Assembly: GCA_020854915.1 (NCBI GenBank)
Contig: JAHKLT010000048.1
Location: forward strand, 1-38,531
Reading direction: 5' to 3'
DNA length: 38,531 bases
Source: Methanobacteriaceae archaeon
GTDB taxonomy: Archaea; Methanobacteriota; Methanobacteria; Methanobacteriales; Methanobacteriaceae
The stretch's first letter is position 1; each line of letters starts with the position of its first letter. Positions 17,387 through 26,464 of the stretch are shown piece after piece. The notes beneath the pieces were generated by a model. It saw only the letters and a list, made by a program, of their open reading frames with translations, ran no database searches and had not been told where the DNA came from. Made by a program: the position numbers and the translations under genes.

Positions 17387-19153
17387 TTATTCTAACTCCC
17401 ATATTGTTATATCTGTTAAATAAGTAGTTTTATCTTCATTCAAAAATCTAAATATTCCTGATTTAAATAGATTGTGTTCTATAATTATTTCCCATTCTTG
17501 AGTTAAATTCTTCAAAGTATGAACTCCATCTATAACAGTTAGTTCAAATTCTGTCCATGCATTACTTATTATTGGTTGAGTATTACCTGATTGTGTATTC
17601 ACCCCATTAATTATTGTATAAAATTGGCATAAACCTGCTGTTCTAATATGCCCTGTAAGATAAGCATTGTCATGATTAGTATCCCCATAATATGAAAGAT
17701 AGCAAGTATTAGTGGATGTTGAATTATATCTGTATTGTTTCCATTTCATTCGGAAATTCTTATTTTCAAGGAAAATATTATTCAATTTAAACTGAGTTAC
17801 ACCAGTTATTCTTATACAATTATATTCACTATGCGTGGTATATGCTAATGCAGAACCTGTTTCAACAGTATATTTATCATTAGGATTTGTTCCAGTACAA
17901 TCATCAGCAAAGATAGGTGGAATTGACTCTATTTGAGTAATCTCAATATTTGAAACATAATACAAACCAGTAGATTTTGTGAAATAAACAATCCCACCAA
18001 CTAAATCATTCTCCACACCAGACAAGGATTCACCAGTATTAAGATTCGTAAGAGTATGGCGACCACCCACTACTCTTAACTCATAACTCACCCATTCACC
18101 ATTTGTTTGAGTTATCCTGTTTGTATCTATATCAAACCATGTACCATTTTTCTGTTTCTGTAATGCAACAACAGGACTATTTGCATGATTCACAGTACAC
18201 CTATTACTTGTGTCCTGCTGATTGTACCTCAATTCGAGATTATTATTAGTTGTATCGCTTGTTACACGATACAAATCATACCTCATAACAAAATTTTCAG
18301 GTAAAGTAACATTTTTTAAGTAAGCAAAACCATCATTAGTTAATTTTAATGCTCTGCGACCACCAAAAGTAACATAAGAAAGTTGAATATTACCACTTAC
18401 AGTATATTTGTCCTGTGGGTTTGACCCCATCATACTATCATTAAAAATATATGTATCTGGATTTTGAACTAATAATGGATTATTTATTGAAAGTGTAGCT
18501 ATACCATTATTGTCTGTAGTAGCAGAACCAAGCAAAGCACTACCATTATAAAAATTAACATTTCTACCACCAATAACCTGACCATTTCGAGCATCAGTAA
18601 GTCGTGCAGTCAAATCTCTGGTTTCAAAAAAAGTTAAACTCATATTTGGAGGGGATAATGTGAGATTAGTTGGAAGTTTCACAAAAACACTAATATTTTG
18701 ACTTTTGCCCTCATAACCACTTTGCTTTAAAACACGAACATTAATAGTCCTTGCACCATGCAAATTACTTGAATATGTTGCAGTAGCTATTCCAGAACTA
18801 TTTGTAGTGCTTGTTGCAAAACGATTATTATTTTCCTCAAAATAAACAGTATGATTCTGAATAGGAACTCCACTACTTGTTGTTACAGTTGCAGAAATAG
18901 TAGTAGAAGTGGGAGTTCCACCACTACTATCATCACTTGGAAAAATACTACTATTAGCTGCAGTTACTACAAGATTCAAACCCAGGATAGGGTGGTCTAT
19001 AATAAATGCTGGAAATTCTGTACCAGCAACAGTAGGTGGATAATACGAATTCTCAATACCACACCCATGCAAACTAAAATCTTCTTTCTTCAAAAACTTT
19101 AAAAGGTTTCCCATACCTTTAATTTTTTTTGGTTGTAATTCTACCTTTTTCAT
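17387..19153 (-). CDS. Tail protein with Ig-like domains and two tandem lectin-like (LamG-type) domains
   Basis: This 588-aa protein overlaps the tape measure stop by 4 nt. After about 80 residues of unknown type come two Ig-like domains (about 82-155 with FATSTTNSSGIATATY; about 160-232 with NFYNGSALLGSATTDNNG). Residues about 235-408 and 409-588 are a duplicated beta sandwich: each begins D(S/C)..G.NP.DKYTV and contains a conserved EWVSYELRVVGGRHTL or AWTEFELTVIDGVHTL segment, like concanavalin/laminin-G glycan-binding domains. It is a good candidate for receptor binding. Sugar specificity cannot be read from sequence. Confidence 0.7.
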   Translation of the reverse strand: MKKVELQPKKIKGMGNLLKFLKKEDFSLHGCGIENSYYPPTVAGTEFPAFIIDHPILGLNLVVTAANSSIFPSDDSSGGTPTSTTISATVTTSSGVPIQNHTVYFEENNNRFATSTTNSSGIATATYSSNLHGARTINVRVLKQSGYEGKSQNISVFVKLPTNLTLSPPNMSLTFFETRDLTARLTDARNGQVIGGRNVNFYNGSALLGSATTDNNGIATLSINNPLLVQNPDTYIFNDSMMGSNPQDKYTVSGNIQLSYVTFGGRRALKLTNDGFAYLKNVTLPENFVMRYDLYRVTSDTTNNNLELRYNQQDTSNRCTVNHANSPVVALQKQKNGTWFDIDTNRITQTNGEWVSYELRVVGGRHTLTNLNTGESLSGVENDLVGGIVYFTKSTGLYYVSNIEITQIESIPPIFADDCTGTNPNDKYTVETGSALAYTTHSEYNCIRITGVTQFKLNNIFLENKNFRMKWKQYRYNSTSTNTCYLSYYGDTNHDNAYLTGHIRTAGLCQFYTIINGVNTQSGNTQPIISNAWTEFELTVIDGVHTLKNLTQEWEIIIEHNLFKSGIFRFLNEDKTTYLTDITIWELE

Positions 19154-22100
19154 ACTCCTTGTCCTCTACGTAATTGTTTTTCAACTCTTATTTTTTCTTT
19201 ATTATCGTATTTTTGGAAAATAGTATTTTCAGCTAATGCTTTTAAGATTTTATCATCTCCTAATGAGTTTTTGATTAATCTTAAGATTTCTTCTTTACTA
19301 ATATTGTTTGGTAGGTTTAAGAAGTCGTGTATTATTTCTAGTTTGCCTTTGATTGTTAATTCGGCAGAACTATCATTATTATTGTTTTCTGATGAATCAG
19401 TTGATTCTTTATTTTGTTTTAAAATATTTTCAAGAATATTATTCTGTTCTTCAGCAGGATTTTTTGGTGCAGGACCAGCACTTTGACTTGGAGTCCAACC
19501 AAGGCCTTTACTGAATCCAGTTGTATCAAATTTTCGACCATTAATCATAGCCCATACATGGCCATCTTTACCCCATGATCCATGACCCATACTTCCAGAT
19601 AATCCAAAGACATTAGCTAGTGCTATTAATGCACTTGCTCCATCCCAACAATTTACAGATCCAGTTTGCAATGCAGTTAACCAATGACCTGTTTTATCAC
19701 TGTTATAATAATAATCGTAACCGATACGACTGAATATTGCTTCAGCAACTTTCGTGAATGATTCCATTCCACCATAATTAGCTGTTCCATCTTCAAAATC
19801 ACGTACTTTAAATGCAAGACCACTATCAATACCTCCAACAAGATCTATTACAGGACCTTTAGCATTCCAATCACGACTCACGTTTTTAATATGACTTGTA
19901 TTTGATGGTATTGTGTTTGACCAGCCAGCACGAAGATTTGGATCAATAATATTTAAAGCTCCAGATCGTATTAAGTCAATAACAGGAACATTACCTCCAT
20001 CAGGTGCAATATGATCCAATGAATTGGGATCTACAATATTATTAATTCTTAATTGGCTTGTAGGAATATATGAACGGAGATTCTCTTTTTGTACAATAGC
20101 TCTTCCCATTGCTTGTTTAAGAACATTCATTCCACCACCACTACGACGGCTAGGAGTTGATCCTCCACCTCCAGCATGACCCCATCGACTAGGATTTTGC
20201 AACCTACCATAAAATTCACCAATAGTACTACTTAATTGATTAAAACGACTAGTAGCTTGACTTCTTATTTCACTTGCAGCATTTATAATACTATTTTTCA
20301 TAGTATTCCAAGCACTAACCATACGAGTAGTGACACTTGTAGTACTATTTAGCATAGTGTTTAAACCAGCATTATTAAGGTTAACAGCATTATTCATACT
20401 ATTTCGAATATAATTTACAATTTGCAGTAATGATGAACTCATATGAGTTTGCATTAATCCCATATTTGATTGTTCAGCAAGTAACATGTTAGCAAAACTA
20501 GTAGCAGTTGTAGCATCCATATTCATTAATGCGAACCCTACTTGTTCATTCATACCTCCAAATAATGTTGTAACATCAATACCCATAGTATTTAATCCTT
20601 CCATAGCCTCTTGACCTAATCCTTCAGTATCTACTTCATCAGTATTAACATTCTGCTGAATATTCATATCTTGATTTGCAATCATTTCACCAGACAATAC
20701 ATCTGAACCGAGATTATCAGCACCAGAAGCTCTGAAGTTATCAACAATACCTTTACCATAACCATATGCAGCTTTACCTGCATCAACAGTAGAATCAATT
20801 ATACCAATGATAGTATTTTTTATCTCACCAAGAACACTTTCTTGAATAATACCTGGACTATGAATACCTAATGCATTCAATACAGCATCTTTAATATCTT
20901 TACCAAAATTCTTAGCAGCTTCTACTGCATTACTAACAGCGTCATTAATCTTTGTACCAATTTTAACAAATTCATCATAAACTTTCTGAGGTAAATTTTT
21001 CACATAATTTATTACACCATTAACAAAGTCTGATCCAGCTTGTCTTGCTTTAGCAACAAAATTTGAAGCCCATGAAGCAACACTACCCAGAACATTTAAT
21101 AACCAATTATAAATTCTTCCAGGTAATTGACTTAACCATTGACCTATACCTTGTAAAAAACCTAATCCAGCTTGAATAGCCCATTGTACTAATTGAGTAA
21201 CCCATTGAATAACAGTTTGAAGAATGAGATTGAAAATAGTTATGAATAATTGCAATATAAGATTCCAAATCATTGATAACATTTCAGGCAAGCTGATTTG
21301 TCCTTGCATGAATAAATCAAATATTGTTATTATTTGTTGAACATAAATCCATATTAGATTAAGTATTTGGCTAATTAACTCCCATACAGGAGCAAAAACT
21401 GTAGTTAAAAACTCACCAACAATAATTAAAATTTCTATAAATTGATTAAAACCATCAATTAATAATAAAATTAAATCAATCAATCTTTGAATATTATCTA
21501 TTGCTGTACCAATTAGTAAAGAAATAATTGGTTCTAGTATTGACCATACAAAACCTAAAACATCTCCTAATGCTGAGAATGCATCAATTAGACTTCTTAC
21601 AAAATCCCATTCACCATTTCCTCCTATACCTATGAAATCGTTAAACCATCCCTGTATTTGGTCAAAAGCAGGGCCTAAATAATCAACTAACGATTGCCAT
21701 GCATTTCGGATAGATTCTATAGTACCTATTACTTGAGGACTATTAACAAATGATTCCCATAGTCTTCTTATACCATCAGATATAGCTTCTATCATTGAAC
21801 TTACATCTGTCCACCAACCAAAAGCTTTACCAATTTCAAATATAGCTACTGCAATTAATACAGCTGCTGCAATAAATGGTAGGACTGGAGCTAAAGTAGC
21901 CCATATTGCACCTGCTAGAACTGTAAATCCTCCTGCTGCAGTTAAAGCTGACGCATTAACTCCAAATAATGGGAGAAGCATATTGATAAAACTTAATGTA
22001 GAAGCTACAATCGAAGGAATTAGTTTAACCAACATAATTGTTGAAAGTAAGGAAAAAGCTACTCCTACCCCACCAATAATAATACCTAATTGTGCCCAAT

Positions 22101-23499
22101 CTGGAAGAGCATTCCATGCTTGTTGCATATTACTAATGAAACTTTTAATTCCATCAATAACACTAACAATCCCACTAGCAATATCAATAAATACAGGAGT
22201 TAAAGGTATAAGAACACTACTTAATAATTGTCCTCCTGCAACAGTAAGAACTTGCCATGCTTCATCTAATGTTTGAACTTGTTTAGCAGTATCAGTGAAC
22301 CCCATCTCTTCTAATGTTTTATTCAAAGCTTTTAATAGACTATCTTTATCTTTTAAATCACCACTCCACCCATTTTTCATAAGGTCTTCTTGCTTGATAC
22401 CAAGTTCAAGCATTCTTTTCCATTGTCCATCCATGGCATCTGAAATAGCTAATATTGCATCAGTTTGAGTACGACCTTCACGGACAAAAGCAGATGTTGT
22501 TACAGCCATTGTTTCTGCTAGGTCTGCCATGCTTTGTTTAGGTATTTTGAATTTAACACCCATTTCCAAAGCAGCTGCACCAACAGCATTCATATCAACT
22601 TTTTGGAATGTTTCTTGTAGTTTATCCATACTTCCTTTGAAAGTATTGATTTCTCCTTTGCTCATTCCTAATCTTTTACCAAATGATTGGATGTTTCCTG
22701 CTGCATTTATGCTTTCTCTTGCAGCTTGAGCCATAGAGTTGACAAGGTCATATCCTATCATCCCTGCAGTCATGCTTGCTGCGGTTCTTAGGAATCCGAA
22801 TGATGAACTTGTAGTTCTAGCTGAGTTACCTATTCCTCCGACATTGGTTTGTGTATTTTTTGCAGTGTTATTGAGTAGTTTTAATGCTTGGTCTAATTCT
22901 TTTGCGTCTATAGTAGCTTTATCTAAACCTTTGCTTGAGATAGTGTTTAGTACTATGTTTAGTTGTTGAGCAATTGTTAATAGTATCAGTAATATTGCTC
23001 TTAGCATTTCTGCTGTTATTGATGTTCGCGAGAATCCCGATCCGTCAATCCTGTCTAATGCTGTGTCTGCCTGATTTGCACTCATCCGTGCACCATCAAT
23101 TGTAGTGTCTAGTTGACCTGCACTAACTGTAGCTTGATTTAAGGTATAGCCATTTACACCCCCTATTGCTACATCTAATTGATTAGCACTACCTTTTGCA
23201 GAAGTCATTGCGGAATTAACTTGAGTTGTTACACCTCTAACTTGATTTAATGATTTTCCATCAATACTATCTACAGCTGCATCTACTCCTTTAGCACTAT
23301 TTCGTACTTGATCCATTGAAGAATCTGCTTGTTTTGCATTATTACTTACTTGATTTAACCCATTACCATCAATACTATCTAATGCAGCATCAACTTGTTT
23401 AGCTGTGTTTCGTATACTATTCATTTCTGCTTGCATTTGTTCCATTTGTGCTTTTGCCTGATTTTCTAGTTGAATAATAAGTTTAATTATATTATTCAC
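19150..23499 (-). CDS. Tape measure protein with C-terminal transglutaminase-like peptidase
   Basis: This 1449-aa protein sets tail length. It starts at GTG (NNIIKLIIQLENQ) with GGAGG 7 nt upstream. Residues 42-220 contain five 36-residue helical units with the core SIDG..LNQ. Long hydrophobic segments fill about 470-560 and 600-790, as expected for a protein that inserts into the host membrane. Residues about 1240-1340 form a C71/transglutaminase-like domain with Cys1284 in SVNCWDGASALIALANV, His1314 in KDGHVWAMING and Asp1325 in KFDTTGF. Tape measures with muralytic domains are known in bacterial phages; here the predicted target is pseudomurein. The last 110 residues are charged and helical. 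Confidence 0.9.
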   Translation of the reverse strand: MNNIIKLIIQLENQAKAQMEQMQAEMNSIRNTAKQVDAALDSIDGNGLNQVSNNAKQADSSMDQVRNSAKGVDAAVDSIDGKSLNQVRGVTTQVNSAMTSAKGSANQLDVAIGGVNGYTLNQATVSAGQLDTTIDGARMSANQADTALDRIDGSGFSRTSITAEMLRAILLILLTIAQQLNIVLNTISSKGLDKATIDAKELDQALKLLNNTAKNTQTNVGGIGNSARTTSSSFGFLRTAASMTAGMIGYDLVNSMAQAARESINAAGNIQSFGKRLGMSKGEINTFKGSMDKLQETFQKVDMNAVGAAALEMGVKFKIPKQSMADLAETMAVTTSAFVREGRTQTDAILAISDAMDGQWKRMLELGIKQEDLMKNGWSGDLKDKDSLLKALNKTLEEMGFTDTAKQVQTLDEAWQVLTVAGGQLLSSVLIPLTPVFIDIASGIVSVIDGIKSFISNMQQAWNALPDWAQLGIIIGGVGVAFSLLSTIMLVKLIPSIVASTLSFINMLLPLFGVNASALTAAGGFTVLAGAIWATLAPVLPFIAAAVLIAVAIFEIGKAFGWWTDVSSMIEAISDGIRRLWESFVNSPQVIGTIESIRNAWQSLVDYLGPAFDQIQGWFNDFIGIGGNGEWDFVRSLIDAFSALGDVLGFVWSILEPIISLLIGTAIDNIQRLIDLILLLIDGFNQFIEILIIVGEFLTTVFAPVWELISQILNLIWIYVQQIITIFDLFMQGQISLPEMLSMIWNLILQLFITIFNLILQTVIQWVTQLVQWAIQAGLGFLQGIGQWLSQLPGRIYNWLLNVLGSVASWASNFVAKARQAGSDFVNGVINYVKNLPQKVYDEFVKIGTKINDAVSNAVEAAKNFGKDIKDAVLNALGIHSPGIIQESVLGEIKNTIIGIIDSTVDAGKAAYGYGKGIVDNFRASGADNLGSDVLSGEMIANQDMNIQQNVNTDEVDTEGLGQEAMEGLNTMGIDVTTLFGGMNEQVGFALMNMDATTATSFANMLLAEQSNMGLMQTHMSSSLLQIVNYIRNSMNNAVNLNNAGLNTMLNSTTSVTTRMVSAWNTMKNSIINAASEIRSQATSRFNQLSSTIGEFYGRLQNPSRWGHAGGGGSTPSRRSGGGMNVLKQAMGRAIVQKENLRSYIPTSQLRINNIVDPNSLDHIAPDGGNVPVIDLIRSGALNIIDPNLRAGWSNTIPSNTSHIKNVSRDWNAKGPVIDLVGGIDSGLAFKVRDFEDGTANYGGMESFTKVAEAIFSRIGYDYYYNSDKTGHWLTALQTGSVNCWDGASALIALANVFGLSGSMGHGSWGKDGHVWAMINGRKFDTTGFSKGLGWTPSQSAGPAPKNPAEEQNNILENILKQNKESTDSSENNNNDSSAELTIKGKLEIIHDFLNLPNNISKEEILRLIKNSLGDDKILKALAENTIFQKYDNKEKIRVEKQLRRGQGV
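23026..23376 (-). repeat. 108-bp period (36-residue) repeat in the tape measure gene
   Basis: Units start at residues 42, 78, 114 and 150, with a decayed fifth at 186. Cores are SIDGNGLNQ, SIDGKSLNQ, GVNGYTLNQ, RIDGSGFSR and TISSKGLDK. Each unit also shows an 18-residue half period. Confidence 0.85.
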
Positions 23500-23711
23500 A
23501 TTTTATTCCTCCTTTTCATTCGAATTTTATCTTTTAAAGAAGTGTTATCTGAAGAAGAATTGTTCTTAGATTCTTTTTCTTGTTTTTTCCTAACAAGAGG
23601 AATAGCTTCCATTAAAAATAGTTTTTGTTTTAAAGTTAAATCCGCTTGGTTATCTGCAAGTAGATAACCATTATCACTAAAATTAACTACTTCTATTGCA
23701 AAATATTCATT
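23496..23711 (-). CDS. Tail assembly chaperone, frameshifted second part
   Basis: This frame has no usable start of its own before a late ATG. It encodes NEYFAIEVVNFSDNGYLLAD, then NQADLTLKQKLFLMEAIPLV and a basic C-terminus ending KRRNKM, 71 residues in all. It overlaps the 3' end of the 151-aa chaperone in the +1 frame and ends at a TGA overlapping the GTG of the tape measure. In tailed phages the gene pair before the tape measure is often joined by programmed frameshifting to give a G and a GT-type product. A fusion at the A6 run would be about 221 residues. Confidence 0.75.
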   Translation of the reverse strand, partial: NEYFAIEVVNFSDNGYLLADNQADLTLKQKLFLMEAIPLVRKKQEKESKNNSSSDNTSLKDKIRMKRRNKM

Positions 23712-24162
23712 CTTTTTTACGAAAGTCTTTCATATCATTTTCAATAGTACTTAATTCATCTAGACCACTATGTTTTAAAGCACCATCAATTATCAAATCT
23801 AATGCCCCCGCTTTCAACGATTCTAAATCTTTCTTATTAAATTTTTCAGGATTATCTTCATTATCTAATACTGCGAGAGCTAATTTAATTTTAGCATCAA
23901 GTTTTTTCTTATCCATTGCAGGTAATGATGTTTTAAATGAAGTTTGATCTTCTTTGGTTAGATTTTCATTATCTTCATTATTTTTTTGATTTCCTTTCAT
24001 TGTGGAAACCATATTAAAAGTTCCTATGTCTTTCATTCCAGATAAAAAAGTATTATATTCCAAATCACTGATTTCTCTTACAGCGACTTCATCATCATAC
24101 ATTGGTAATTCTATATTTGTTGTATTCTTTATTCCACCAAGGATTGTTTCTTTTGTTAACAT
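23707..24162 (-). CDS. Tail assembly chaperone, first part
   Basis: This 151-aa acidic helical protein lies between major tail protein and tape measure, the fixed position of tail chaperones. It begins MLTKETILGGIKNTTNIELP and ends DMKDFRKKE. The region DAKIKLALAVLDNEDNPEKF resembles the helical core of such chaperones. Its last codons are CGT AAA AAA GAA TGA, and the A6 run gives a slip site to the next frame. Role inferred from position and the frameshift layout, as sequence conservation of this family is low. Confidence 0.75.
   Translation of the reverse strand: MLTKETILGGIKNTTNIELPMYDDEVAVREISDLEYNTFLSGMKDIGTFNMVSTMKGNQKNNEDNENLTKEDQTSFKTSLPAMDKKKLDAKIKLALAVLDNEDNPEKFNKKDLESLKAGALDLIIDGALKHSGLDELSTIENDMKDFRKKE
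23710..23720 (-). promoter_or_regulatory. Probable programmed frameshift site (A6 run before the stop)
   Basis: The message reads CGT AAA AAA GAA TGA. A lysyl tRNA on the second AAA can move +1 to AAG or -2 to AAA, and either move enters the open downstream frame (AAT GAA TAT). The -1 frame closes after six codons, so ordinary -1 slippage would not serve. Confidence 0.65.
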
Positions 24163-24214
24163 AATTGTTATTCTCCATAAAAAAATAGATTATTCTATAA
24201 AAGTTGTTATATAA

Positions 24215-24252
24215 AACTATAAATAAAAAAATAAAAGGAATCATTTATAGTT
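24215..24252 (-). terminator. Hairpin between major tail protein and chaperone genes
   Basis: AACTATAAAT (24215-24224) and ATTTATAGTT (24243-24252) are exact complements with an 18-nt loop. On the minus strand the loop includes a run of seven T. It sits in the 134-nt gap after the chaperone start region, directly downstream of the abundant tail tube gene, a common place for partial termination or RNA processing. Confidence 0.45.
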
Positions 24253-24296
24253 ATTTAAAAAAAATAGTTTAAAATTTTAAAATTATTATTTTCTTT

Positions 24297-25538
24297 TTAT
24301 GATCTGTTAATGATGATAGTCTTTGTTTTACTTGCACCATCAACTAGAATATGAGTCGGTTTAAAACTTGTAATAGTACTTGTGCCAGTTAATTCAATGG
24401 AATATCTCCCATTTTCTGCTTGTAATGTTACAACACCATCATCAGTTGTATCAGCATCAATAGTATTTAATCCATCCATTAATGATACTGTGATATCTTC
24501 ATCTGTGATTAAATTCCCATTAGTATCAGCAATTTTAAATGTAATATCATATTCAGGATTAGGATCACTATCAGCTATGCGACCAATTAATGCAGCTGTA
24601 AATCCTCCATAATGAGGAATATTAGAAGGTATTTTTTTTGCAAGAGTGATAATATTTAATTCATATTTCATAGGATCTGCATTAGCTGCACCTGATGGTT
24701 GATTGATAAGACATTTAGGACAGTAAATTTCAAATTTACGATTTCCATTTATAATATATAATTTTAATTCAAAGAATTCACCTGCAAGACATTGTCTTGG
24801 TCCTTCATCACTACCCCAATACATTTCAAGGTATTTTTCATCCCCATCTGCGGTTAAAGTTAAACCTATATCTCTTTTACCTGCACGAGGAGTTTTACAC
24901 ATAAATCTTGAACCCATTCCTCTAGCATCATCTGTATTAATATTATTTTTTAAGTCAAGAGTAATTTTGTTAGTTTTACATCTCATCTCCATCCAATCAT
25001 CATCGGATTCTCTTTTCATTTGAACTTTATCAATATTAAAAAATGATAATGGTAGTTCATCAAATTCAAATTCAGATATATCTTTTAATGGTTTTTTACT
25101 ATCTATTTTTGCTTTTGTTTCAGTTGATGCTGTGATGAATTCTGATTCTACTTCCAATGAAAGTGAATCAAATATTGCACCAAGTATTTCTTTTTCATAT
25201 GTACCGTACCCTCCAAAGATTGTGAATGAATCAAGTATGGATGAGTTTGTTCCATATATTATATCTCCTTCTCTTTTTCCAAGTACTGCTTCGAGTAAGA
25301 AAGGTAGATTATCCATAGTTACATTACAAGAAAAACTGTTTTCTAGAACATAATATGATGCCATTCCTGTATTGTAATCTCTACTCATTATTCCTTCAAA
25401 TTTTGTGAATTGTTCAGGAGGTGAAAGATCCATTTCACTAATTTCAATATCTATATGTTCTTTAGTTGAATCTATTTCTCCATATTTAGACTCTTTTTGA
25501 AGTCTTAAATATTTTAATTCTTCAAGTGTTGTTGCCAT
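24297..25538 (-). CDS. Major tail (tube) protein with C-terminal Ig-like domain
   Basis: This 413-aa protein lies between the tail completion genes and the chaperones. The N-terminal 310 residues are beta-rich with SKYGEIDSTKEHIDIEISEM, and SFSCNVTMDNLPFLLEAVLG, the kind of sequence seen in long tube proteins. A CPKCL motif (near residue 275) is a possible metal site. The C-terminal 95 residues (from EYDITFKIADTNGNLITDED to KTIIINRS) form an Ig-like domain that would project from the tube. Tube proteins with terminal Ig domains are known (lambda gpV). An AGTTATAATAAA leader with GGAG precedes the ATG. Confidence 0.8.
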   Translation of the reverse strand: MATTLEELKYLRLQKESKYGEIDSTKEHIDIEISEMDLSPPEQFTKFEGIMSRDYNTGMASYYVLENSFSCNVTMDNLPFLLEAVLGKREGDIIYGTNSSILDSFTIFGGYGTYEKEILGAIFDSLSLEVESEFITASTETKAKIDSKKPLKDISEFEFDELPLSFFNIDKVQMKRESDDDWMEMRCKTNKITLDLKNNINTDDARGMGSRFMCKTPRAGKRDIGLTLTADGDEKYLEMYWGSDEGPRQCLAGEFFELKLYIINGNRKFEIYCPKCLINQPSGAANADPMKYELNIITLAKKIPSNIPHYGGFTAALIGRIADSDPNPEYDITFKIADTNGNLITDEDITVSLMDGLNTIDADTTDDGVVTLQAENGRYSIELTGTSTITSFKPTHILVDGASKTKTIIINRS

Positions 25539-25565
25539 TTTATTATAACTCCATTTTATTTTATT

Positions 25566-26021
25566 TTATTTGCATCCAGGATTGATTATTTTGAATCGTA
25601 TGGTGAAAGTTACACCTGCACTGTAAATGTTTTTTTGTTTACCTAAAGCATATGGAACCCATCCAAAATCTTTAGATTTAATATAATCCAATCCTATATC
25701 TTTAAGTCTTCTTGACTTGATGATTTTATTTTTAACTTCACTAATCAAACTAGTAGCTTTATGAATACCTTCATTAGGATTTTGATTATTTAAAACTTGA
25801 GAAGATAATATTACATCTCCTTCCCATGTTTCAGATAATCCTGTATCTTCAATACAAATCCATGGTTCTTCACAATTTGCTTCTAAAAAAGGAAATTCAG
25901 GTGTCCCTACACTCGCACCCATAATTGATAGAGTAGATATTTTTCCATCATCAACCATTTCTTCTAATACGTCAGTGAACCCATTCATTAATGTTTCATA
26001 TGCTTGAATCATTTCTTCCAT
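25566..26021 (-). CDS. Tail terminator/completion protein (by position)
   Basis: This 151-aa protein begins MEEMIQAYETLMNGFTDVLE. It has an acidic N-terminal helix followed by mixed alpha/beta sequence (PWICIEDTGLSETWEGDVIL; GVTFTIRFKIINPG), consistent with the gpU/tail terminator fold that caps the tube. It lies just before the major tail protein, where this gene normally sits, and is 2 nt from the preceding gene. The assignment rests mainly on gene order. Confidence 0.55.
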   Translation of the reverse strand: MEEMIQAYETLMNGFTDVLEEMVDDGKISTLSIMGASVGTPEFPFLEANCEEPWICIEDTGLSETWEGDVILSSQVLNNQNPNEGIHKATSLISEVKNKIIKSRRLKDIGLDYIKSKDFGWVPYALGKQKNIYSAGVTFTIRFKIINPGCK

Positions 26022-26023
26022 AA

Positions 26024-26458
26024 TTACGTTACTCCTACTTCTTTGAGTGCTTCTTTAGCATATTTATCTAAACTATTAACTGTTTCATCAGCACCATGTT
26101 TGTAATGTTGATACCCACCGAAAGCAGCTACTTTTTTAGGTTTCATTACAAATACATCTTCACCATTATCACCAATCCAATGTAAAGCTTTTTTCTTTTT
26201 TGCTGAGAAACTATCTCTTCCTTCACTAACATAATAATCATATTTAGAAGGATTACCTCTAGATTGAACATGCCATTCATCATCACTTACAGCACGTGCT
26301 ATTATCGAACCAACAAGATTACGATTTTTTTTAACTTTAGATTTAAGATAATCTTTAGTATTTTTTGTAGCAGCTTTAGCTAATTTCCCCCCAAGAGTTT
26401 TAAGAAACTTTTCAAGTTTAATTTCTAAGTTCTTCCAAGCTTCATATTCTAAAGGCAT
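26024..26458 (-). CDS. HK97 gp10-like head-tail joining protein
   Basis: This 144-aa basic protein has an N-terminal helix (WKNLEIKLEKFLKTLGGKLA), a central segment VGSIIARAVSDDEWHVQSRG, then KALHWIGDNGEDVFVMKPKK and FGGYQHYKHG. This arrangement resembles the HK97-gp10 family, which helps connect head and tail. It starts 6 nt after the preceding connector gene and is followed closely by the terminator-like gene, so all three are translated together. Confidence 0.65.
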   Translation of the reverse strand: MPLEYEAWKNLEIKLEKFLKTLGGKLAKAATKNTKDYLKSKVKKNRNLVGSIIARAVSDDEWHVQSRGNPSKYDYYVSEGRDSFSAKKKKALHWIGDNGEDVFVMKPKKVAAFGGYQHYKHGADETVNSLDKYAKEALKEVGVT

Positions 26459-26464
26459 TCTTTT

